From Cycas panzhihuaensis (taxonomy: Eukaryota; Cycadophyta), in assembly GCA_023213395.1 (NCBI GenBank), contig CM041465.1, forward strand, positions 92,325,741 to 92,389,740: a stretch of 64,000 nucleotides of DNA, written 5' to 3'. Below the pieces are notes generated by a model. The model was not told the origin of the DNA, did not search any database, and was given only the letters and a program-made list of their open reading frames with translations. Shown one piece after another: positions 13,990 to 23,941 of this stretch. Position 1 is the first letter of the stretch. Each line of letters starts with the position of its first letter. Made by a program: the position numbers and the translations under genes.

Positions 13990-15120
13990 ATAGAGTCATG
14001 TGTAGAATTTCTTAAGGAATTTCCCATTAACAGCTTTCTCAAACTCAAGGCCCTCCAAGGTGGCGATCCTATAGGTGCCGTTATCGAGGCTCTTGAGAAT
14101 GACAAAGGGGCCAACCCATTTGGGTCTGAATTTAGTCAAGCGGTCATGGAGATATTCCAATTTGAGGATGTGGTCCCCAGGATACAAAGGATGAGAATGA
14201 GGATGTTTATCGTAGGTCCTTTATAAGTGGGCCTTGGATGTAATGTTAGCCTGGTAGGTGGCTAAACATCTCTCATCCAAGGCTTCGAGGTCCAAGAGGC
14301 GAGCCTGACGAATCAACTCTTCATCGATGAGACCTCGAAGGGAAACTCGTAGAGAGGGAATCTCCACTTCCAGCAGTCTTGCCTCGATCCGTAAACTAGG
14401 GAGAACGGAGTCATTCTCGTAACGGCATGGATAGAGGTACGGTAAGCCCATAGAGTAGAAGGGAGCTGAAGGTGCCAGTCTCTTTGAGACTTGGTAATAG
14501 TTTTCTTTAAGATATTAACAAGAGTCTTGTTGAATGACTCGACTTGACCATTTGCCTGGGGTTAATAAGGAGAGGAAGTTTTGTAAGAGATTTTAAATTT
14601 CTCATAAAGTTCATCCATCTCCTTGTTACAAAAAGGGGTCCCATTCTCTGTGATCAAGACGTCAGGAATCCCGAAGCAGCAAATGATGTGTTGGTAGATG
14701 AAAGTAGCTATCGTCTTACCAAGAGAAGTAATCAGAGGGATGGCTTTCGCCCATTTGGTAAAGTACTTCTTAGTAGTCAAGATGAACTTGTGCTATGACG
14801 AAGAAAGTGGGGATATAGCCCTGATGAGGTCTAGACCCTACTAAGCGAAAGGCCATGGAGATATGATAGGATGAAGAGCCTTGGAAGGCACGTGGGAAAT
14901 GTTAGCATGCTCCTGACATCGCTGACATCTCAAAGCATAGGCATGGGCATCCTTGAAGAGGGACGGCCAATAGTAGCCTATACGAAGGATCCTCTAGTCC
15001 ATAGATTGGCCCCCAAAGTGGCCTTAGTAAATGCCATGGTGGCACTCGCAGAGTATATAGTCTACTTCGTCAGAAGTGACACAACGGAGGAGGATCCCAT
15101 CAAAAGACCTCTTGTATAAT
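13990..15120 (-). pseudogene. Element B integrase
   Basis: Minus-strand remnants in several frames. A zinc-binding-like region with CQRCQEH is near 14920-14900. The core is at 14780-14562 (TKWAKAIPLI, then DVLITENGTPFCNKEMDEL, which contains the second catalytic position, here Glu-Asn where families have Asp-Asn/Asp-Arg). The C-terminal region is at 14187-13996 (RPKWVGPFVILKSLDNGTYR), a hallmark of gypsy integrases. The continuous protein is broken by stops and shifts. It follows RNase H as usual for Ty3/gypsy and would insert the cDNA into the host genome. Confidence 0.85.
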
Positions 15121-15350
15121 ACTTCATCCATGAGGAAGTATTACTTAGTAGAGGTCTGAATGCAAGCTCTAACCTTATTACTGTCTTCAGGGTGGTACTG
15201 CTATTATATGAGGTACTGCACGATGTCACCATACCACTCATTATCAACAAGTGGATGGGAAGAAATGCCCTGAATGGTCAAGATAGACTCATCAGAAAGA
15301 GAATCGTCAATAGGGGCATCGAGCGAGTTAGGGATAGGGGCATCTGTGAG

Positions 15351-15870
15351 TTACTCAGGCACTACCATCTCTTTCTTCGATTTCCTATTAACGATATGGA
15401 GATCGAATTTTTGAAGAAGGACGGCCCAATAGCCAGCCTTACCTATCAGGTCAGAACGAGTAAGTAGGTAGTGCAAGGGATCAGATTGGACGATCACCTT
15501 AGTAGTGTTACCGAGCAAGTAGTGTCTAAACTTCTTGGTTGCGTGAACCAAGGAGAGACATTCCTTCTCGGCTAGGGAATAGTTAAGTTCAACAACCACG
15601 AGGGTATGGCTGATGAAGTAAATGGCTCTCTCGACTCTTGAATCATCCTCATAAGCTAGCATGGCACCCAAAGACTCATCGGTTGCCGAGGTATAGAGAA
15701 TGAAGGGCCTATTGAAGCAAAAAAGTGCCAATGTTGGAGCAGAAGCAAGGGCTTCCTTAAGTCCTTCAAAGGCTTGCTGGGTCTTGGCCGACTAAACAAA
15801 CGGGGCTCCCTTCTTCAATAGGTTAGTCAAGGGTTTAGCGTTCACAGTAAAGTCTGCTAGGAAACGCCTG
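15351..15870 (-). pseudogene. Element B RNase H domain of the RT polyprotein
   Basis: The frame 15731-15351 contains FILYTSATDESLGAMLAYED, then HTLVVVELNYSLAEKECLSL and HYLLGNTTKVIVQSDPLHYL, the standard gypsy RNase H with catalytic Asp, Glu and Asp positions apparent (the first Asp is read in TDES). A connection region (RRFLADFTVNAKPLTNLLKK) lies upstream at about 15830-15870. In the family it degrades the RNA template. Confidence 0.88.
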
Positions 15871-16538
15871 AGGAAACTGAGCCTACCTAGAAACAACTTG
15901 ATCTGTCGTTGAGTTATAGGAGGTAGCATATTAAGGATTGCCTTGACTTTGTCAGGGTTAATCTGAATTCCTTATTTTGACACAAGGAACCTAAGGAGTT
16001 TGTTAGAAATAACGGCAAACACATATTTGAGTGGGTTTAAACTTACGTGGTACTTGCGGCACCGCGTGAAGATGGCCTGCAAGTCCGAAGAGTGATGGGC
16101 TTTGACATGCAAGAGACCCATCATATCATCCATGAAGACCTCCAATGTGTCATCGATCAGGTCATGGAAGATAAAATGCATTGCCCGTTGATAAGTAGTG
16201 CCTATATTTTTTAGACTAAAGGGCATTACCTTATAGGTAAAGGTACCCCATAGGGTGGTGAAGGCCGTCTTATGACAGTCTTCAGGAGAGATTTGAATCT
16301 TGTTATAGCCGAAGAAGCCATCCATCAAGGACATAACTTCAAACCCAGTGGTTCGATCAATAATCTGATCGATAAAAGGGAGTGGAAAGTTGTCTTTAGG
16401 ACATGCATTGTTGATATTACGAAAATTAATGCATACCTGGATGGTCCCGTTCTTTTAAGCAACGGGGATGATGTTGGACACCCATTTAGGGTAGTCGATA
16501 AAAGTAATGAGTCCAGCATCCAAAAGTTTCTCAACCTC
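15871..16538 (-). pseudogene. Element B reverse transcriptase, C-terminal part
   Basis: Minus-strand frames 16534-16325 and 16334-15972 cover palm motifs: CINFRNINNACPKD near 16400, SLMDGFFGYNKIQISPEDCH at 16331-16272, and the active-site box VFMDDM at about 16140-16120 (family YXDD, here FMDD). The N-terminal part is cut off by insertion of element C at 16538/26450 and continues at 26450. Family role: copying the element RNA into DNA. Confidence 0.9.
16534..16538. repeat. Target site duplication of C, left copy
   Basis: ACCTC immediately before TG of the C 5' LTR; the identical ACCTC is at 26450-26454. Confidence 0.95.
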
Positions 16539-19071
16539 TGTTTCCCAGCTATTGGGAATGGACTTGAGACGCATCGACACAGGTTTGTTCAGGTATATGT
16601 TCTTACTTTTCTTACCTATGTTAATTAAAGTGGTTTAGAGTAGTTTGATTGACATATGCCTGTCTATATGTATTTGTTTGATTGCCTGCTCATAACGCAT
16701 GTGCCTAATGGCACCCTTGACTATGTGACTCACGGTAGGGGAATTCCCGGTGAATGCGACACCCCGTATGGCATACAGCCACTCACGATGTCTCCATGGT
16801 CTCTCGGAATGCTCTTGCCAGCTTGTGTGTTCTTGTTATAACGTGCCACTTATGCTGCAAATCCTTCCTAAGCCCGGTTTGACCCTTAGATAGGACTCTT
16901 TGCACCGTTTTGGGTACTTGCCTACTGCCTAAGCCTTCCCCCAATTAATGTATTTCAGGCTTAGCCCCTGACCTAGCCCCAAAAACCTAATTTTTATGTT
17001 GTTTTTTTCTTCTTTTTTAAATTCGGCTTGATACCGCGGTAAACTAAGCGATCTGCAGAGTTCTGTGATCTTGAGTTTCTGCATGATATCGCTTAAAATT
17101 TAAAAAAAAGAAAGCACACGACAGTGTCCGCGTTTTCACGGGCTGTCGGCGTGGCTCACGACGATTGGGCGCCCGAGGCCCCAACGTTCACTTGCTATGC
17201 CCAAGACATAAAAGCCTTTTTTTATTCATTTTGGATCATTCTTGACTTGACTTTTTGAAGTTTTCTAAGAGCAACTCCTCAAGAAAAAGACAAGAAAAGA
17301 CACATTGAAAGAAGAACTTCTCTTACAACAGTTGGACAGAGGTGAAGTGGGCTGCTACCAGCTGGAGTTGCAGGGCCATTGCTGCCCCCTACAGAGCTCC
17401 ATCACGAGTACCACCTTCCCTCACAAACACTTAAAGCTTCAAGGGATTTTCTCACCAAAAAGACCACTCCAAGGACCCATTTTCAAGCTCCCAACTTGCA
17501 TGGAGTTTCACTCTTCTGCCCACTTGCAAAGGACACCCAACACCACCTCTTAGACATTGCTTAGGCTGCTACTCCAAGTGGCCAAGTGAATGCATGCATG
17601 ATCTTCTCCATTCAAGGTATTTTTTAGCTTCTTGTTGGTGCTTTTTCCTTGCTTTTTGATGGTTCTACTTGCAATTTCCTTCCTCTCTTTTGCATATACT
17701 TGCTTTGGGATCTTCTTTTGTCATTGGAGGCAAGTAATCTTGGCTAGTGGTGACTTACTATAGCGCTGCCCTAGATTGGTTACATTTCTTTGCATTTCCT
17801 TGAGACTCATCCTCCCCTTTCTAGCTTTCTCTTTCACCATTTTCTAAGCTAGTCGGTATAAAGGGTTTCACGCGAGGATCAGAGGGAGATAGGCGGGGTT
17901 CCGTCCCCCATTGCCGTCCTTCTCCCCAAGGGTTCCGTCCCTTGTCCTCTCTTTCCCTTTATCACCTGCGCTTTCTTAGGAAACGGAGTGAGGGAAACCT
18001 ATGAGAGTTGGTTTGAGTTCTTTTCCCTTGGTGTAGGCAACCTGTCACTACCTGTTTCGCCTCATTACCTGCTAGCATTACCTTCCCGGACCCCGTGGAG
18101 ACCTCTCGTGGGTGAGTTAGCCATCCCGAGGCTATACTCAGTCCCATATAGTACATTTTGGGGTGCTTGACAGTTTGTATGCTTACCGTGTAGTGTTGTT
18201 TCATTTTTGTTACGTGTTGGTGCGTAACTTGATTTCTTTAGTTTAGTTGATTTCATTTCAGCATATACATATATGTCTTGTCGTGCTTCGTAGCCTCTCT
18301 CCCGAGAGGAAGGCGTTCTCTCTATTTGTTTGCAGGATCACGTCAGAGGGAGTGGTGTACAAGATCAACTTGGATTCTTGGGTCGGCTCTCGCCGCAGTA
18401 TCTCTTCTCCCTTTTCGTTTCGAGCTTTGCTTTTTGTCCTTTCCTTTTATTCAGTCTTTGCATGCCCTAGGGGAGGTAAGTAAACCCCCTCCATCGCCCA
18501 TGATCGACGTTGCATGCGTGGAGGAGAGAGGAAAGGAGCGCAACCGAGAGAGAGGATCCGCACCTCAACCTCAACCGCCGGATCCAGGTATTCTTCGCAT
18601 TTCCTTTGTTTTTCCCCTTTTATATCATTCTTGCTTTTTGTACATGCTTGATAAGTAAAAGATAAGGAAACATAAAGGAAAAAGGAAATAGTCTTTTGTT
18701 TTACGTTTACTTTCCTGTGCCGTTTCTTTTACCTTGCATTACATAGAGATAGAAGACCCATTTACGTTGTATTTTCCAACCCATACCTTACTTCACACCT
18801 GTTGCACGTTGAGTTTGTTGCCCTCTCGTTGCCTTCTCATTACCTTGAGAAGCCGGTATGAGTTTCCCTCTCCTTCCCGGCCATTCGAAGGGTAGGAAGG
18901 CCTCGTATTTGCACGGCTACCTGGAAGCAACCAGGCACCTTGCGATCCTCGAACCTCGGCTCCGGCGCACGGACGACCCGCGAGGTGAGATCCTCGCTGT
19001 CTAGCCCAGTCAGTGTTGTGTGTGTATCCCTTTGCTAGACGTAGGATCGCATTCCTGCGGAGAGCGTTTCA
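16539..19071 (+). repeat. Element C 5' LTR
   Basis: 2533 bp, TGTTTCCCAG to GCGTTTCA. A putative TATA box (ACATAAAAG, 17206-17214) lies about 670 bp in. Short frames such as 17305-17553 and 18278-18658 recur in the 3' LTR and have no protein signature. The block 17030-17165 differs strongly from the 3' LTR. Confidence 0.95.
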
Positions 19072-19072
19072 C

Positions 19073-19090
19073 TGGCGACCATACTGGGGA
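19073..19090 (+). promoter_or_regulatory. Element C primer-binding site
   Basis: TGGCGACCATACTGGGGA, one base after the LTR. The same site, reverse-complemented, is at 30775-30793 in B. Confidence 0.9.
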
Positions 19091-19247
19091 ATGCCTCCAC
19101 TGTGAGGAAGCTAAATTCACTTCCCCTCCTTGTTGGTGTTCTTGCCTCTAGGTAGGTTCGCATTCTGTGTTTTCAGTTGGGCAACTCCCAACATGTTTTA
19201 CGTTTCTTTCCTTTCCGTCCTCCTAACGACGCTCGCAAAGGCGTTGC

Positions 19248-21643
19248 ATGCGACGTTTCTCGCGTCGCTTGCGAGGCTTGCCGCCGTTGTTAGAAGACCA
19301 ATCGTCTCATTCCCTCCCGTCGTTGAACCCCGATTCGATAATGGAAGGTTACCCGTCCGATTGGGCCTATCGTCCCATGGCTTCAGGAACTCAAGAGTTC
19401 CCTTAAATGCATCCGGAATCCGCCCAGGAGGGCGATGATTCCATCTACTACCCAGATGACCATTTCCACCCGGATGACTTTCAGCCTTTCGGTCAAGCAG
19501 CGGAAGATTCGGACCCTCACGAGACTCGCCACCCCACTAGCGAGCCTTACGAGGGGGGCCCCGAAGGATCCCCTACTTTCGAAGCCCCTTCGACCTCGTA
19601 TGGCTACGAGGATACCCCTCCTGCCGACGCGGTCAAGACGCTTAGCGAGTGCTTTTGAGCAGCTCATCATCAGCCGCATCCTAGATGGTTTGCAGAAATG
19701 CTGCGTAACATAGCATCTTCTTCGTCCATGCCTGCGTCATCTACAACGATCGACGCTCCTGCAGCACACCGTCTATCGTGTCTACCACGGCCCCAAGGCA
19801 AGTGTTGCACCACCTGTTTCCAGTCGTGGTCCTACTTCCTCAGGGCCCATTCGTGGTGTGTCCTTCCCTCAACTCGGGGTTAGCATGCCATGCCCTAGCC
19901 AAACGGACGCGCCACCTCTGAACGTGACACATGCGTTCCCCATGAGGCCTCGGGGTCCTACTACTGCCGCCGCCGTTAGCCATGTAGGACCCACTCCTAC
20001 ATATGTCCAAAACCTGATTGGTGGTTCTTCTCTTTACGTGCCCCCAGGTTACACTGCTCAACCTTGGGGGCAGGACAAGGGAAGCCATCTCCCTGTTTAT
20101 GGGGTGGACCCGTTGCACCCATATGGGGTCGCGCCACCTACGGGTGGCCCATATGGGCAAAACCTGATCCCTCATCCTCCCGTTTAAAATCGTCCGGTAA
20201 CTCCCATTGCTACGTCATCGCCATGAGGAGGCGTGCCTCTTTTGAGCTTTTACATGACCCCTTTCCAACAAGGGGCCTTTCCCCAGGAGGGATGGGTTTA
20301 CCACCCCATCCATTCCTTTAGGTTGTCGACGTTAGCCCAAGCAAGGACACATCCTTTCGTGGACTATAGGTCGACGCCATTGTCTATCGAGGCGCTAAGG
20401 ACTAACTGCGCCTCACCCTCTGAAGTTCCCAAATTGACGGGACTTCGTCGCAGACCCAACCGAGCATGTCTGCGACTTCTACATGGCGTGCATTGATTAT
20501 TGGGCTTCGACCATATACTTATGAAGTTATTCCGCGGTCCTTGCGGGCGATGCCTCAGTGGTTTCTTGCCTTAGGCCCATTCAATCTCCTCATTCCAGCA
20601 ATTAGTGGATGAGTTCGTCAACTACTTTGACGTAGCCCACCCGTTCGAAAGCGGAATGAAGGCGCTTCTGTCGCTTAAACAAGGTCACGATAAAATGAAT
20701 CGTGACTTTGTGCGACGTTTTCACGATCTTCTTCACTCCACCAAGGCTACGTTGCCTGAGGAGTTGAAGAGATCTCTTGTCAATACGCCGCCCGAAGTGC
20801 ATGTGGAAATCCTCAAGATGGGGCGACCATGTGTGACTCGCTATCATGAGGTGTTTAGCTTTGGAGGCCATTGAGATCAGCGGGACTCAAGAAACCTCCC
20901 AAGCCCTCGCAACGTCGTGGCGCCTCCTCCCGTGAAGGAGACCAAACCTTCATGACCCATTGAGTCTACCTCTCATCCACTAAGAGGACCCTAGACCCCC
21001 TTACTTCCGCTATTCGCTCACTTGAGCACACGATGAAGGAGTTAAAACTCCAACCTCCTTTGTCGCCAACCTCCCATAAACATCCGGCCGAGACTTCTCG
21101 TGCGATGCCCTCAAAGGGGCAACACCCGATCTTCTCAAGCAAGGAGGATCGATCCTCCCTTGAGAAGAGGTGGTGTTCCATCCACGGGAGTGTTTATGAC
21201 GATTCGCGTTGCAAGACACGGCACGCACGCGCGGCCCATGCAGCGACTCGTCCCCTAGGTGGACATCGAGGCCTAACCTCGATCAGCCCATTCATAGAGA
21301 CCCGTTCCCCAAACATGGGGAATGTGGTCGCGATGTTCAACAAAGATACAGTCAGAATTGGGATAGGTCCCCCGATTCTCGCCCTTCGCATGGTAGAGGG
21401 AAGGGTGTGCGAAGGTCATCTTCCCTTGGCTCCCACGACCACCGTGCTCCATCACCTTCAGCGGTCCGCTTCTGAGGGAAAGAAGGTTGTCCAATTGCTT
21501 GAGACCACTCCGTTATATGCCTTAACCCGGTCCCAAGCTGCTAAAGAGGTAGCCAGTGCCTCTTCATCCACATCTCACCCTGATCCTCTTCTGGAAGCCA
21601 TTCCTCCGGAGATTCCAACGCTTCCCAAGACTATTCCCGTCTG
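19248..21643 (+). pseudogene. Element C gag
   Basis: I place the start at ATG 19248 because MRRFSRRLRGLPPLLED aligns with the B gag start at 30627 (MQRFSRCLCGLPLLLED). The protein then has an acidic N-terminal part (19341-19650), a Pro/Gly/Ser-rich part with PYGVAPPTGGPYGQN (20110-20165), the capsid domain (QLVDEFVNYFDVAHPFESGM near 20600-20655, LPEELKRSL near 20755-20780), and a zinc-binding-like CSIH...DDSRC near 21178-21215. Two decay-type stops (TAA 19407, TGA 19656) and several small frame shifts break it, the latter mostly at CG-rich spots. It would form the particle shell. Confidence 0.85.
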
Positions 21644-22300
21644 ACCCGGTAGATTCGACTTTAGAAGGGCGCTTACCCAACCCACAGGGAAGGGTAAGCC
21701 CTTTTCTATCGTTGACGAGCTCTACACTGTCGCTGCGGGAATGTCCTTGATGGACGTCTTGAGAAGCTGCCCTGAGCAACGTGCTCTTCTTCTTGAAGCT
21801 CTTGGCCAACAAGATGCTTCCATCCATGCGATAGGTGCTACCTCTCATGGGCCACCTGTCATCTCATTTGATCGAGAGATCTCCCATCTCCCAACAAGCG
21901 GGAGAAGCTTTTGCATTACCCGTTCGTCATTACCATTGACACTCTTGATTGTATCATAAAGAGGACCATTGTAGACAATGGCTCCTCGGTTAACGCTATG
22001 CCTGCGCGTATGCTCAAGGAGCTAGGCATAGTAGCTCTTGAGTCTATCCCTTGGAAATGCCAAGGGTATGATGGGACTGCGAAGTCCCCTCACGGGCGAT
22101 CTCCCATCCCTCACCTTAGGAGGAAAAGCATTTTGCATCGAGTTCTTGTACTCGGCGTCGATGTGGAGTACAACCTCTTGTTGGTGAGCCATGGCTCGAC
22201 CGGATGGGAGCAATCACTCCACACAATGGGGGCAACTTAAATTTGTCCATGAAGGACAAGTTAAAGTTGTCGCTCGTGAGCCTATCTTAGTCTCACACCT
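21644..22300 (+). pseudogene. Element C retropepsin-like protease
   Basis: From about 21911 the frame reads PFVITIDTLDCIIKRTIVDN then GSSVNAMPARMLKELGI; DNGSS (near 21974-21988) is at the catalytic Asp position (family DXG/DSG). The downstream VDVEYNLLL is the second hydrophobic motif. It aligns closely to B (27988-27530) and D (39370-39644 plus 49835-49960). Small shifts occur near 22190. It would process gag. Confidence 0.85.
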
Positions 22301-22936
22301 CTCATCCGACTGCCAGTATTTTCGATGATGAAGATAGTGATCCTGAGGAGGCTACCCCTTTTGTGGGACCTTTGTTTCAGGAGACCGACCTTCATCAGTC
22401 AGACCCTATGCCATGTCATGAGCCAAACCTAGTTAGGTTTACCCCTATTGGCGTAGGTGGTTACGGTTGCTTACCCGTCACGGGTGATTCTGATTCGGAT
22501 AGCGAGGGTTATGGGCCCTCTCCTCAACCTGTCACCCTGGTTTCACGAGCACTTAGGGGAGTATCTTGATCGGATATTCCCGCTCTTCCTCATTCTACAT
22601 TGGCTCCTAAGCCACTGGTCTTAAACCAGCCATTCATTTTACCTTCTCGGCCTCCCCGAGCGGTCCCACGTAGGCGCCCATGTCGACGAGCCACTCGTAG
22701 AAGCACTTCTTCTTCACGCTCTAGATCCTTACCTCAGACTAGAGCCACTCTTACTCGTATGCAACCCTGCCACGCGATCCGTCGTGTGCCAGGTCCGTTG
22801 CACTCATCCGATTCCAACCATAGCAAGTTTACTAGTAGACCTGGCCACACTAGGCCTACTCTGCATCACCTATCTCCTACCCTACGTGTGACTACCCCTA
22901 CCTTTATGGGGTCTAGGCACACCTCTTCCTCTCTTC
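22301..22936 (+). pseudogene. Element C post-protease linker
   Basis: An acidic stretch (DDEDSDPEE, then SDSDSEGYGPSPQP near 22490-22520) resembles the B linker before RT (27430-27160). After about 22560 the frame is basic and Ser/Arg-rich. RT does not follow; the sequence passes directly into the hairpin-repeat array that in B lies after integrase. I read this as the internal deletion junction of the element. Confidence 0.7.
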
Positions 22937-23191
22937 TTGCTCTGAAACGAGCATAAACTACCATTTTAAATTATTTCCATTCCTCCCAACCACGGGTTGA
23001 ATGGCAATTTAAGATGGATTCTTGCTCTGAAATGAGCCTAAACTACCATTTTAAATTGTTTCCATTCCTCCCAACCACGGGTTGAATGGCAATTTAAGAT
23101 GGATTCTTGCTCCGAAACAAGCCTAAACTACCATTTTAAATTGTTCCCATTCCCCCCAACCACGGGTTGAATGGCAATTTAAGATGGATTC
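22937..23191 (+). repeat. Three tandem 85-bp hairpin units in C
   Basis: Copies begin at 22937, 23022 and 23107 with exact 85-bp spacing. Each can fold: CCATTTTAAATT(G/A) with CAATTTAAGATGG (arms 22961-22973/23005-23017 and +85, +170), plus an inner CAACC/GGTTG. No spacers of unrelated sequence, so not a CRISPR-like array. Confidence 0.95.
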
Positions 23192-23930
23192 TCGTTTCTT
23201 CTTCCGGTTCCTCTCGCGGAACCCGCGTTCCCATGTGCTCTTGGGAACCTTTGTCCTCCTATTTGGGCATCCCCCAACTAGGATGACGCCGTGGAGTATC
23301 GCCACTCCCTTCTCACCTTTGTTGTTTCCTTTGCATATTCCGCTATGCTCCCCTGTGGACGTGTATGTCGCTCTATTTCTAACCTCACACCTCTCGATCA
23401 CCTCTGCTTACGGTGGATGTGTGTGCTCCTGTTAGACATATGGCCATACACGGAAGGAAACACATGCATCTACATATTTACAAAATCTACATATTCAGCA
23501 TATCCCGAGGCACCTCAATGCGAGGCGGCACCTCGTCGCCTCATCCTTGAGCGTCGCCTTCCTCTCTAGGTGGCCGCCCTTGAGGCTTGTCCGGCCAGCC
23601 CGTGCCTAAGCCTCCAGTCGCTGTTAGTTAGATGTACCCACTCTACTTTGTTCGATGCCCTCTTACTTCACGTTGCGCCTTGGCAGCTGGGAAGGCATCC
23701 GTTTCACCGCTTATTTCGGTTTAGGTCGATGTTTGGGCGACACGTGGCGACCCACGTTGTCCTTGTCTCTGCCTACTTTGTCACGCGTTCCGCCACGACA
23801 CTTGCCTACGCCCTTGGTCCACGTGCTGCTCTTTATTGCTTTTATATATATATATGCATATGCTACTCATGTTTCTTGATTGTCAGCATTCGCCATCACA
23901 TTGCGCTCCCGAGCAGTGAGGCTCTGCTGC
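23192..23930 (+). other. Element C 3' untranslated region
   Basis: The first 240 bases match the B region 13690-13880. The remainder to 23930 is CG-rich, has no recognised domain, and lacks both the second RNase H and the antisense frame found in B. Frames such as 23570-23941 have no family signature. Confidence 0.7.
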
Positions 23931-23941
23931 CAAGGGGGTAG
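23931..23941 (+). promoter_or_regulatory. Element C polypurine tract
   Basis: CAAGGGGGTAG directly before the TG of the 3' LTR. Confidence 0.85.

Noticed and set aside
17305-18658. Repeated frames in C LTR (17305-17553, 18278-18658) with counterparts at 24725-24946 and 25668-26051
   Set aside because: They recur because they are LTR copies; no domain, and they differ by frame-changing indels between copies.
19383-20871. Minus-strand frames over C gag (19383-19679, 19840-20175, 20602-20871)
   Set aside because: Shadows of gag on the other strand; the + strand aligns with B and D gag.
22937-23191. CRISPR-like array
   Set aside because: Only three units, repeats are contiguous without spacers, in a plant retroelement.
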